From the NCBI GenBank assembly GCA_008694505.1, contig VZDJ01000346.1, positions 9,101,244 to 9,165,243 on the forward strand: a stretch of DNA of 64,000 nucleotides, written 5' to 3'. The DNA is from Cyanoderma ruficeps (lineage: Eukaryota; Chordata; Aves; Passeriformes; Timaliidae). Below, piece by piece: positions 24,501-36,500 of the stretch. Position numbers and translations under genes: made by a program. How positions within the stretch are numbered: position 1 is the first letter of the stretch; each line of letters starts with the position of its first letter. The notes beneath the pieces were generated by a model that did not search any database, had not been told where the DNA came from, and saw nothing but the letters and a program-made list of their open reading frames with translations.

Positions 24501-27500
24501 ATTAAAATGTATTGTTTGAAAGTTGTCACCATTATTAAAATGGTGAATTGTACTGATTAATGTTTGCTTTAGCAAAGAAAATGGTTTATGTTGAAGACTT
24601 TGTGACACTTGTCAAAAAAAGCTGGCTGTGTCAACAAAGTAAAAAAGAAAGAAAAAAATCAAGCTTCCTATGATCTGCAAACCCTGAGTATTTGTCTTAC
24701 CATTAGCACAGTTGGTCTCCTATGGAAGAGGACCTTGTGCTCCTGCATTTTAACTACATATAACCTGCATTTTAACTACATATAATCTGGAATATGGGTT
24801 GTTTGACCCCCCTTGTGCTCACCACTGTCTCATGCATGAATCATTGGTAGCATCTGCACAGACAGCCATCCCTTATATTCAGGGGTAGACACTCTTTTGC
24901 CCTTAGCTGTGTGCAGGACCAATGCTGACCTGTGGGAGGGGGCAGGATTTGCCCCAAAATTTGCTGAAGGGATGCCTGATGTGTTGCAAAGGAGTGGTCA
25001 GAATCCATTAGAGCCATGAATGGGGCTGGAGAGCTCTGTTCAAATATGCTGATTAGCATTGCTTATCTCAAATCTGCCAAATTTGCAATGGAATTCTCCT
25101 TTTCTAATTAAGTTGTCCCCTATATAAAAGTTAATAAAATTCTATTAAAAAATATCACTGGTACCACATCTGACCCTGTAGTTGCCTGTAAAGAAAATCA
25201 GCTCTCTGCTAATACAGTCATATTTATTTCATGTCAGTGGATATAATTACTACGCATAAGTGGGAAATGGTAACCTGACATGATTCTGTATTTCTGCAAA
25301 GTAAAATGCCACACAGCTTGTGAATTGAGGGGTTATTCCTGGTTGCTCATTCTCCTATTCCTGACTTACTCCCACACCTTCCTCCTTGGGTTGGGTGGTC
25401 CAAGCTGGCAGTGAGGAGCTCTTGGGTTTGCTCTGAGCATTGGCCAAGGAGGGTCACCCATGCTGCAAGTTGCACATTATTCCCATATTCTCTCCAAGAG
25501 TGAGCACAATCCATCCAGAGCTTCCCAAACCTGACAGGCAGGGAGACAGATTGCAACAAACCATCCCAGGCAACCCCTCAGTTTTGTGTTCAACTGTTTT
25601 CATTCCTGGTTTTTATCTGTTTTACTTTCCTGAAATGCTGACTGGCCCAGCAGGCAAGTGGAGTTGGAGTCCCCCATGTCCCAGGCTGGTGGTGCCTGCT
25701 GGGGATGTTGCAAGGCACCAAGGCACTAAGCTGCAGTGTTCTGTAGCCACTTTCCATCACGCCACCATGTAGGACAAGGAATGTCAAGAATATTTAGGGG
25801 GAAAAAGCCTCTAAGGAATTACTGCAATAATATTGATCAGAAAGAGCAGAAAGAACATATCTCTGGTCTGTACACACCTCCCCCACCCCTCCAGCTTTTC
25901 AGCACTTCACACAGTGGCAAAGATAATTTATTAAAAATCCTACAGCAAGGGAGTTGCAGGCCCAGCCTGGAGCTCTGGCTTCCCCTGGTCCTAGCAGGAA
26001 AGGACTGCCAGGGGATGCTTCTTTCCAGGACAGCAGGACCACAATGTGTGTTGCTACTCTGTTCATTGCATTGCCAGTAGCACTTGGGTCTTGTTCTTGT
26101 AGTCCATCCCACCCTCTCTCTTATGTCCGCTCTGGTTCCTGATTTTTTATATTACAAGTACTGGAGTTCTCAACCAGCCAGAACTGAAATGTGGGACAGA
26201 TTCAACAAGAATAATAGATTTTCCGGGAGCTTAGAATGATAGTATGAGATTAATTCATTTCATATGAGTAACATTTTCTCTTCTGTTCAGTTTCATGATT
26301 CAGCCTTCCACAGGAATGACTGGGAGGGGTTAAAAGAAAACAAGAAAAGCATCTGGATAGCAGGAGTTTTCAATGATGAGATGGGAATGAGGAAAGCAGA
26401 GCACAGATCAAGGGCCCTCATGGGAAAGCAGGAGGCCAGTCTGTCCATCCTTCAGTCTCTTGGCCCTGTCACACCTTGTGCCACTCTACAGCGCCAGCTG
26501 AAATTCGTGGTACCAGGGCTCAAAGACCAAACAGTTCCTGTTTCACATTTATTGCCATTTCTGAATTGCTCTCTCTGGGCTGCCAAAAAAAGAGTTATGC
26601 AGCACTGTTTCCCTGATAAATCTGCTGCCTACCAGCCTGAGAAAGACAAGACCTGCAAATAGCTTTCCAGCAACAGATTGCTGCATGCTCAGCCATCCAG
26701 AAAGCTGCTGGCAACCCTGCGTTTATATAGGAAACCAGATCTGCAGATACTTCTCCTGGGATATGCATAAGGAATACTCCCCTATGAGTAACCTAATCAG
26801 CATGTAGATGTCATTGCTGTTTACACAACTGTACTGAGCAGAAGACATTTGTCTGGCTTTCACTGCACTCTGAAAGAAAATGATCAGCTTAGAAGGGTTG
26901 GGGTGGATTTAAAATAACTTCTTAAGCACTTGTCAAAAATCTGCATCCTTTTTCCTAACACTCCATCAAGCAATTGACCTGCACACTCCCGTAAAGCAGT
27001 ACATTGTATCAGTGTAAACTCCCTGTCACAATTCTATCACATAAGGATGTGAAATCACAATGCTGCCTTATAGTGCCTAAACCCAACCATCTGAGCTTGC
27101 AGTCCCATTCCTCTGTAGCTGTGAGGCTCTCGCATCCGCCTCCCTCACACACTTCTAGCAAAAATACGGGAAGCTCCTGGAAGGAAGTAATTCTAAAGCT
27201 ATTTGTGAGTTTGCCAAAAGGATTTCTTTGATTTACGAAGTATGAAAGATTGCCATTTCTGAATTCATAGTGGATGAGTTATTTCCTGTGTTTTGCTCAA
27301 AGGAAGTTCATAATGCAATGAATTCTGGTGTGAAAAAGATAATTAAGAAATAACCTTTTCACAACTGCTGCTTCTGCAGTTTTTGCAGCTGTAACATGTG
27401 TCTGGTTTCTCCACACAGGCTGGGTTGTTGGATCGTTGGAAATTCTTGGAAGCCCGGCTAGCCTGGTGAGAAGCATAGGGAATGGCATAGCTGATTTCTT

Positions 27501-30500
27501 TAGGCTCCCCTATGAAGGGCTGACCAGAGGCCCAGGAGCATTTGTCAGTGGAGTTTCCAGAGGAACAACGTCATTTGTAAAACACATTTCCAAAGGTAGA
27601 GCTTTCACTTTATTACTCCAACTACTGCTTTGTTGTCACGCATTGTTAAAGTTTTAAGCAATAAAATCTGTCCATCCTTCAGTCTCCTGGCCCTGCCATC
27701 TCTTGTGCTGCTCTGATAGTGCCAGTTGAAATTCCTGGTACCAGGGCTCAAAAATAAAACAGTTCCTGTTTAACTAAACTAAGAGGGTAACAAGCTCACA
27801 TGCAATGTCTCATGTATTAAACAGATCACCACTTTACTGAAGTGCATGAGAATGTTTCAGAAACTTCAGAATTTTTAACCTCCCAGTGGGAAATAAATAT
27901 TCACTCAGCAAGTATTTAATGTGATAACTGCAGAAGTATTAAAGGTGTTCTGCACTTCTGCTAGCCATCAGAAATTCTACACTCGGTCACCTCATCGTAT
28001 TTATTAAAAAAAAAAAGAAGTAGATACAGTTGTCATAACTATGTGAGTATGTGGATAGGATTTGACAGTGGGGCTGGCCTGCCATGGGAGCAGGAGGAGC
28101 TTTTCCTTTGCAAAGCCTGTACAAACAGTGCCATCGCGTGGCTCCAGCCGCCGCACAGGCTCAGAGGCTGCCCCAGCGCTGGCTGCTGCTCCAAGCCTCT
28201 GCTCCAGCCTCCCGCAGGACGCGGCCTCACGGCTCCTTCTGTAAATATTTGTTTACCTTTCCATCACCCCCCTCTCCATTTAGATTAGCCTTACACAAGT
28301 CAGGGAACTGGAGAGGGATGTTCAGAGGAGCTTCTGTTCCCACCGACCAGGCAAACCTGGAGCGGGCTAATGTAAAAGGCGTGACGCGGACCATAGCAGC
28401 AGCGTGGGGATGCTTAACAAATAGTAAAGCATGTTACACATGGGTGACTGTTCCCTTGACTTGCTGTTCTGCTCATTAGCTCAGTATTGCACTGAGGCAT
28501 ACAACGTCTCCGTGGTTTAAATTAAAGCATTTTGATCCAGACCCAAATGTATATCTCCATGCATTTAGGTACACTGACGTCAATTACCAATCTGGCAACA
28601 AGTCTTGCTCGGAATATGGATAGACTGTCACTGGACGAGGAGCATTACAACAGACAAGAAGAATGGAGAAGGCAGCTTCCAGAGAGCCTGGGAGACGGAC
28701 TGAGACAGGGGCTCTCTCGTTTAGGCATTAGCCTTCTAGGTAATGTACTATTAAATATCAAGTTAAGTGATAATACTGTTTTCTAATCTGCTCGCTAACC
28801 TTTTCTGTCTGTGAGATATAATTTCAAATTCTGGGGGNTGTCTTCTTGTGAAAAAGCCTCACAGTACGTATATTAGATACTGTTTATCAAGATTTAGTGA
28901 CTTTTGTGTATGATTTTTTCTGATAAAATAGTTGGGGATATAGAATGGGTTTGCACTTTCTTCGTGAAATAATATTTTCACTCGTACGTGATGTAGATCT
29001 GAGTGGGAAAAAAGTCTAATTCTGCATCAGGCAGCGTGACTTGTAACTAATTCAACATGAAGACGTCATCATGCTGATGTTTGCCTTCCAATGAATTATA
29101 GGAATGCCTTCTGAACCTGCTTGTTTTTGCAGAACTGTAGATATCAGAGATTCTTGGGTTTGTTTGAAAACCACTTCAACTTAGTGCAGATGTTAAGTTA
29201 GCTTTGATGAGGAATTCTGCTTTTACAAAGAGACCCAGATCGTCCTGATTCAGTGCAATTTTATTCATCAAGCAGCCAAGTGGTTTGGTTAGAAGTTAAA
29301 GATTACTCTATCCATTTCAAAATAGTACCTAAAAATTTGAAAACTAATCCGGAGTGGAAAAAGTCTGTGCGAGAAATTGTGCAGTAAGGGGCTGGATTTT
29401 CTAGGTTACTTCGACTTGTCACACAGCAAAGGAATGCAGAACTGTATTGTTTGGCAGAGTTCCTCAGTATGGATTAAACAGTATGAATCTCTTAGAGATC
29501 AAAGTGACCAAAAGCAGTCCAGTGCAAAAGGTTAGAAGAGCTGAAGCTTGAAAGGATTTGTCCTGTTTCCTAATCTTCAGTAGTGTACACAACTCCTAAA
29601 TTTGCAACCACAACCCTGAAAGCCCCAAAGAGGAAGTGGTAAAAATGTTACAAGTTTGGGTTAAGTTGCTGGGAATTATTTTAAGCAATAACATTAGATG
29701 ATGTGAAGCACTGTCATTTGATAATACCTGTAAACCGGCAAGCGAGTGTCCTGGGAGAAATGTGCGTAAAGGAGAAATTCCATATATTAGTAGCCGCTGT
29801 CCCAATAGTAAGCTGTTAGTGGTGTTGCAAATCAAAGGCAGTTTGGAGGAGGTTTTATTTTTCCCTCTTGTTTTATTGGACTAAGGGCAGTCTGGTTGAG
29901 TTGCTGGATGAAAGATTATACTTTTAGAAGCACTGTGTCAGCCTGGTGTGTATGTGCTGGTGAAATGGTTTGGTGATCTTGGCTCAGTTATTAATAAAAT
30001 ATCAAGGCAACATGGTGTCTATATCTCCTTCACTGACACACCAAGCCCTTCACAGCTAAAAACATCAGCCGTACAGCCTGAAGTAAACGGCAAAACTTCG
30101 TCACTTTGGCTGTAACAAGGCAAAGTTCCCGCTGTTCAGACAAGCTGGGAACTCCTCATGTACATACAGAAATACACCGTTCCTGCACCTCCCTGTGCAC
30201 AAGGATTCCGTGGTTCCCAGAAGTACACCTGACTTAAAAGCAAAACAAAAACATAGAGCTAGAATTCCAGTGTCCCTGATTTCCTAAGAAATCAGACTTC
30301 GTGTTAGAAACTTAGAGCTTCATATTAGCATTTAAACAGTGCTCCTCCACAAGCTAGGGTCTTGTTTTTATTCCTGCTGTTATTATTTAGATTGCTCCCT
30401 GCTAAATACCTCTTTTCTTAGCAGTAGAGCCAGTGAAGCACCCAGATCAATAGCTACAGTTACTATGTAGCTGGATGTGACAAGTAGGGAGAGATCAGAA

Positions 30501-33500
30501 ATATTCCACTTACTTTGCATCAGTTTTTTAATTAAACCTGATTTTTAAAAAGCATGTTTCCTCTGTATAGGCAGCAGCATTCATACAAATTCTGTCAAGA
30601 CCTAAATTTTGAATAGACCTATGTTTCAATTTTTACAAACATGTCAGAAAGCTGCTGCTGTCCTGACCATTTATTTTAAAGAATATTGTGGTTTCCAAAA
30701 AAAAAAACAAAAAACCAAAAAAAACAGTCGTAGTTGAAGGGGTGGTATCACAATGCTGCTTTTTTTCCCCAGCGCGTTCAGAATAAACATGAACATGCTT
30801 ACTCTAAAAACACTTCAGGTTCTTCATACAAAGCAAAGTGAAGTGAAGCTGCATTTATTTTCCTTCACAAGGATGAAAAGTTTGATGAGCACAGAAATGC
30901 AGAGAGCACGACTATTTGAAGCCATAATTTCTATGACTTTCTAATTGTAAAATTGAAAAGTGTGAAGGAGATTTCTATGATGGTCACAGTACTCTCATGT
31001 TCATAAAAACCATCTAACCCGTGCAGGCAGCTAAGACAATGGCAGATGTAGTTTTTGTGCCTAGGTCAAGTCATGTAAGAGCCCTCAGTTCACCGATACT
31101 TTGTGGTATCTACCCAAAAAGAAGAGTTGCCTTTTTGATTTTTCTGAAAATCTGGCTCACGGTGGCCCTGATTCAGCAGAGCACTTAAGCATGTGCTTAA
31201 GAGCTTTGCTGAATCAGGGCCAAAATCATGTACTCTGGTCTCCTCCTCAGTGCAAGTTGTTCCCTGTGGTACATTCTTAAGTGCTTTGTCCTGTCTCGTT
31301 TTAAATGACTCAAGCACTGTCAGGGTGTTGTTTGATTTGATTGTTATCTTTGGCCAGCTGTTGTCTTCTTTTCTAGTTTGGGGGAGATTTGTGGGTCATT
31401 TTAGTTACACTTGTGCATGAAAAGAAGCGACAGCCTATGATAAGTGTGGTTTTTTCTTTATGTTTAGGCAAAAATGCAATGAAATTGTTTGTAAAATATT
31501 TAGATGATTGACTCCCCACTGAGGAACTATCTTTTGCATTTTGCATGACAGGGTCGAACTTATTAACTTACAAGCATTTAAAAGAGACTATTGAAACTGT
31601 AGGCTGTGTTTTCAACTGTTGGTCCTAGTGAAAAATATTGCATTGAAGTGGCTGCCTTTAGAAAGTTGAGCGTGTCTGAATAACCAAAAAGCTGACAACT
31701 ATTCAAAAAGCTATTTTTTACAATGGCAGAACTGTTCAACATTTCAGTTACTCCTTCCTGCTTTTGGGGAAGTAAATTGAGTCATATTGCCTGTGTAACT
31801 GTCCTGGTAGAGAAGGCAAAACCTGGGTTTCAGAAGCTCAGATTTTTGTTATTACAGGTGGTGGTGGCTGTTCTTGCTGTACATTATCACTGAATCAGGC
31901 CACTCTGTGTTTGCCTATCTACGACACAAGACACCACAAGCCAGAGCTAATCCTGAAATTGTGTGCTATTCCACACACTAATTGTGCAACTACATTAATG
32001 CACGGCAGCAGGTGCTCTTTTCTTTGAGCTGTATTTTTATGTGATGTTTGTTGGAATGAGGTTGTGCTTCAGCCCTGGTTTTGATGTGAAACACTTGCGG
32101 CAGTCCTGAAAGACAACAGAGAAAATGAAGCAAAATGGCTTCAGCTTGGCCAGCTTCCAGCCTCATGGCAAAGCATGGCCAGTTTCTCTTAGTGGGGGAT
32201 TTTTTCCAATTATGTCTTGCTCTGAAAGAGTTTGTCACAAGCAATCCGAGCTTTGCCAAGGTCTGTGAGCTGTGCTATGCTCACCAAACTTTGTCAGTCT
32301 GCGCACAAACCAGTTGCTGTCCATAATCAAATTCTTCTTGAAGTAATCCAGTGATGTACTCTGAACTATCTGAATTTTGTAGCTATCAAAGTAACTTTTT
32401 TATTGTTACTGAGCAACATGTATTAACCAGAGTGCACCCCATCTGATGTTTAGCAGATGTTATGTTGTTGCTGGAACCTCTTTGGTCCAGTAATGGAAGA
32501 ATATGTTTTTGTTTTGTTGCTTTGGTGTTTAATTTTATTGAGGTTTTCTTTATACATGCATAATCTGTGTGTACATATGTGGACATGCATATAAAATCAA
32601 ATGCCTAGGGTAAGAGAAAAAAAAAGAAAAATGGAGAATTGTTTCATTTTAAAAAAAAAATGCTGGTCAAGGGACATTACAGGGAAAGGACATGGACAGC
32701 AGTAGGTCACTGTGTGAGAGAGAATTAGAGTGGGAAGGGAGAAACCACTACATGTGGTTCCATGCTCTGCTTTCCTGATACCCTACTGAAATCTATCAGA
32801 GAGAGATTTCTGTGGTAAGTCCATCCCTCATGGTGCTCCTGCCAAGAACTCTGTTAGAATGCAAGAAACCACAGGGGCACAGGGAAGATGTGCTTTGTAC
32901 AGTTCCTGATGTGAGGAGTGCTCTGAACCTCACATGTGTGTCACCACTCTCTCACTGTGGCTAGGTTTTGAGGTTGCTCAGGCTTTGCCCTGTTTTTTCC
33001 CTTTGCTCACACATGCTGCACACAGGAAAGGAGCTGCACAGATCTGGATTCCCCACACAAGGGTGGTAGGGCCAGCCGCTCCTCAATGAAAGGAGTAAGG
33101 TTATAGTTTATTTTGTGATTTGTGGGCATGGCCATGGCACATAAATGAGTTATGGCAATGAGTTGCAATTCAAGATAAGGACTTAGAGAGGAAGAGAAGA
33201 TCACTGGTTATATTTTTTGCAGATAGAACAAGACTTGCAAAAGGATTTGAGGTACAAAAGGGCAGTGTCTTCACAGACAAGTTGAGAGCATGCATAAAAT
33301 GCCAGAGTAACAGAAAGCGTGGAATTACTAGAAACTGGCTAATTATGCTATAGATTATTTGGGGCATTATACAAATATTCTTATATAACACAGTCACAGC
33401 AGTTTCCATTCTGTTTCCTTGTCCTCGGAGCCTCATTCCAGCTGAGCAGTGCCTGGAGCATACCACAGGTCCTTTGGAGTAGGCTCTTATTTATTGTTAC

Positions 33501-36500
33501 CTTATAACTTTGCTCAAGTGTATTGCAGTAAATAATTTACTAGTGCTAGGACTTAGGTGGATTACATTTTATAAGGCAATAACTTCTGTTCTGAAAGTGC
33601 AGTTGTTGTGGATGACCTCAACAGATAGGGTGAAGGGGTCAGTACAATATGGTAATTTAGCAGAACACCAAGTATTGTTTTTTGCCTTCAAATGCATCCC
33701 AACTGCACAAAAGAAAAGACTGAACATACAATCCCAATTGTGTAATTGTGATGTTGTGATATTATTTTAGTCAAGCAGCAGGAGCAGCTGGTAAGTACTA
33801 ATGAATTGAAAATTGTATCGTTTCAATGGCATGGCATTAAGGAAAAAGTTTCATGGCCTTTATGTTACAAAAGGTGAATGTTCAGCTGCACACTCAGCTT
33901 CAGTGAGTGACCTCAATTAAAACCAGGCAACACTTCAAAGATAGACCAGCATTTTCTGTGGAAACACTATACATTTGCCAAAAGGCTAGTCCTACAGAAT
34001 TTGGAAGAATTCTCTCTAAGAGGAGAGGAAGGCATTTATGGTGGATGCAAGTTTCTTGAATTCCTATAGACATTATCCCAGGGACAAGGATCTGGGGAAA
34101 CGTGTGCTGCTTCTCATTCTTGTCTTTTCTTTGGACAGTGACTGTGCACAAATACAATATTAGTTCTTATTGTTCAAAGTCAGCAATTTCTTCATTTACC
34201 AGTGAGAGTAACAAAAACCCTCTGAAAACCAATTTTCAGCTCACTGCCTAGTGCACGTCAGGCTGGTAAACACATGAGGCCAAATACCTCGGTTGCGATT
34301 GTCTGAATCTGTGGAATTATGCCTGGATTGCCTTCTACATACAAAGCAGAACTTTCGAAGATGTCTTCTAGGTTGTGGTGGAAATGCCTGGTAACCAGGG
34401 TGACACTCAGTGCTACTCCTTAAATAATTGTTTTATCTTGATATTTGCAGCCGCAGGTGCAAACTGAGAGGTGATCAAGAAGCCTGCAGGCTTGCTTTTC
34501 ACTGAGCAAAGCACCTTGGGTCAGGCAGACTGGTATCACTGTGTCCAATCCTTGTATCCTTAGCAATCTCCAAATAGCTTATCTATCAAAATTACAACAA
34601 CTAGAGACATGTCTGTGGTTAAGTGGCTAGCATAAACTCAAGATCAAAGAAATGTACCACCCCACATACCTGTTTACATTTAGGAAGATTTAAGTTGAAG
34701 TTCTCTGTTGATACTAAAAGCTGGAAAGGTCATTATGTCACTTGTAAAAGTTTGACCCATGCGCATTAAAATAAAATATGATGGTTTTCACAAAAAAAGT
34801 AACAAAAAGTCTCAAAGACTAATTCTGCTAATCTTAGTAATATATCAAAAGTTACATTAGCTTATGAACATTTCTGGCAGTGGAAGAGGATATAAAAATG
34901 ATCTATTGAATACAAGCAGTTTTTATTCTCATGAAGTCAATCTAGCACTTATGTGAAAATCTCATTTCCATAGCAGCTCAAGTCATCTAAAACTGGAGGA
35001 TTTTATTCCTAACCCAACATTTTCAGAATTGTGACACAGAATGAGCCAAATTAAATCAACTCAGCAAATGCATTTAGCATAAGTAGTTGAAAGAGGAAAA
35101 CATACTGTAAAGTTAGGTGATCTAAATGCTTAAAAAAAAAAAAGGTTAAGATCTAACTTAGCTGAAGCTAAGAAAGTGTTTAGCTAATTGGTCACATGCG
35201 GTATAAGAATGGGGTACCGTCTCTAATCCAAACAATATTCAGGTCCAGTAGTAAGATTTCCTCTTATTCTGGAATATTTATCTTCACTACTTACTGGAGA
35301 CTCTTGTTTTTTCAGGTGCAATTGCTGGGATTGTGGATCAGCCGATGCAGAATTTTCAGCGAGTATCTGAGGCCCAAGCTTCTGCTGGGCACAAAGCCAG
35401 AGGGGTCATCTCGGGTGTGGGGAAGGGAATCATGGGCGTCTTCACAAAGCCCATTGGAGGGGCAGCTGAGCTTGTCTCCCAGACAGGTTATGGTGAGTTT
35501 CACATTTCCAACACCTCCATTTAAATTTTGAAATGCTATTCAGATACAACCTGCTGTGTCTTACTTACCCAGCTCAGTATTGTGTGACTTAAGGAAGGGT
35601 TTAGAAATTCCACCGCTAAATACTTACAAATGCTCTGCTGCTTTTCCGAAACGCCATCGTGTTGTACTTCTCTCTTGTGTTACTGATCAGCAATGTACAG
35701 CCACAGAAACACAGAATGCAGAAAGCATGAAGTAATTCTTGGAATACAGTAGAATTAGTTACAGAAACATATGTGCTTGCAAAATAGTTTTTGACATAAA
35801 AGGATTAGAGCAACACTATGTCCAATTAGAGCGTTATTTTGAGATTGCTTTGTTATGGCAGGGAAAGAGTTGGGCTATCTCTACACAAAGAGTGAGTTAG
35901 ATTCCTGGGATAAAGAAGTGAGTCATGTAGTAGGAGCATCCCCTTTAAACTGGAACTTCACGAGAAGACAGCCCTGTTTTCAGTTACGTGAGTAACCTTA
36001 GAGCAGCCAGAGGTGGGGTTTCCAGCTAGACGTAGCACTTAATGGCACTGGTGCTAAATCCTTTCAAACTGATGGGAACAATGCTGGACAAACAAAAAGG
36101 GTAAAAGCTAAAAATAAAATATCAAAATACACTAATTTATTTGTTTCCAGTATCAGTAAGTCACTTTCAGTTCGAATATTTAAGAAGAAATAGTGGTTGA
36201 AGGGAGTCAGTGAAGAGAAGCAGGAAATTGATAGAAGGGCAGTGTGTCAATAATTCCACCTCACTAATTATACCAGACAGAGCTTGAATATTTAAGCCTT
36301 TAATCATTAGCAATATTTATGCTTGTGCTGTGTTTACTAGAATATGATTAGTTCTCATAGAGCTTAAGTTTAGGATGCTTCCCACAACATTCACACCTCA
36401 TTCCATCTTGTAAAAGAAATAATGAAACAATTCTTTCAAATCAACTTTATCTTGTTTGTATGAGTATAAACAGTCACTGTATCCTGATTTCTACACCCCA

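Larger units (their letters stand above)
23196..27418 (+). other. VPS13B: VPS13B intron of 4.2 kb
   Basis: It contains a perfect 22-bp tandem duplication (24742-24785) and one copy of a direct repeat (26441-26546). The part from about 24800 to 26800 is less AT-rich than its surroundings and may hold old unrecognised repeats. A 132-codon open frame at 26264-26662 overlaps the repeat copy and is not credible as a gene. Confidence 0.8.
28740..35315 (+). other. VPS13B: VPS13B intron of 6.6 kb
   Basis: It contains one undetermined base (N at 28838), a strong hairpin (31164-31221) and homopolymer A runs near 30697-30724 and 32610-32660. No gene or long repeat was recognised. Confidence 0.8.

Noticed and set aside
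26264..26662. 132-codon open frame on the + strand
   Set aside because: It overlaps one copy of a non-coding direct repeat. The second copy at 27668 does not keep the frame, so coding is unlikely.
28043..28288. GC-rich patch with several overlapping open frames
   Set aside because: It is intronic, no frame is linked to VPS13B by splice sites, and the composition explains the open frames.
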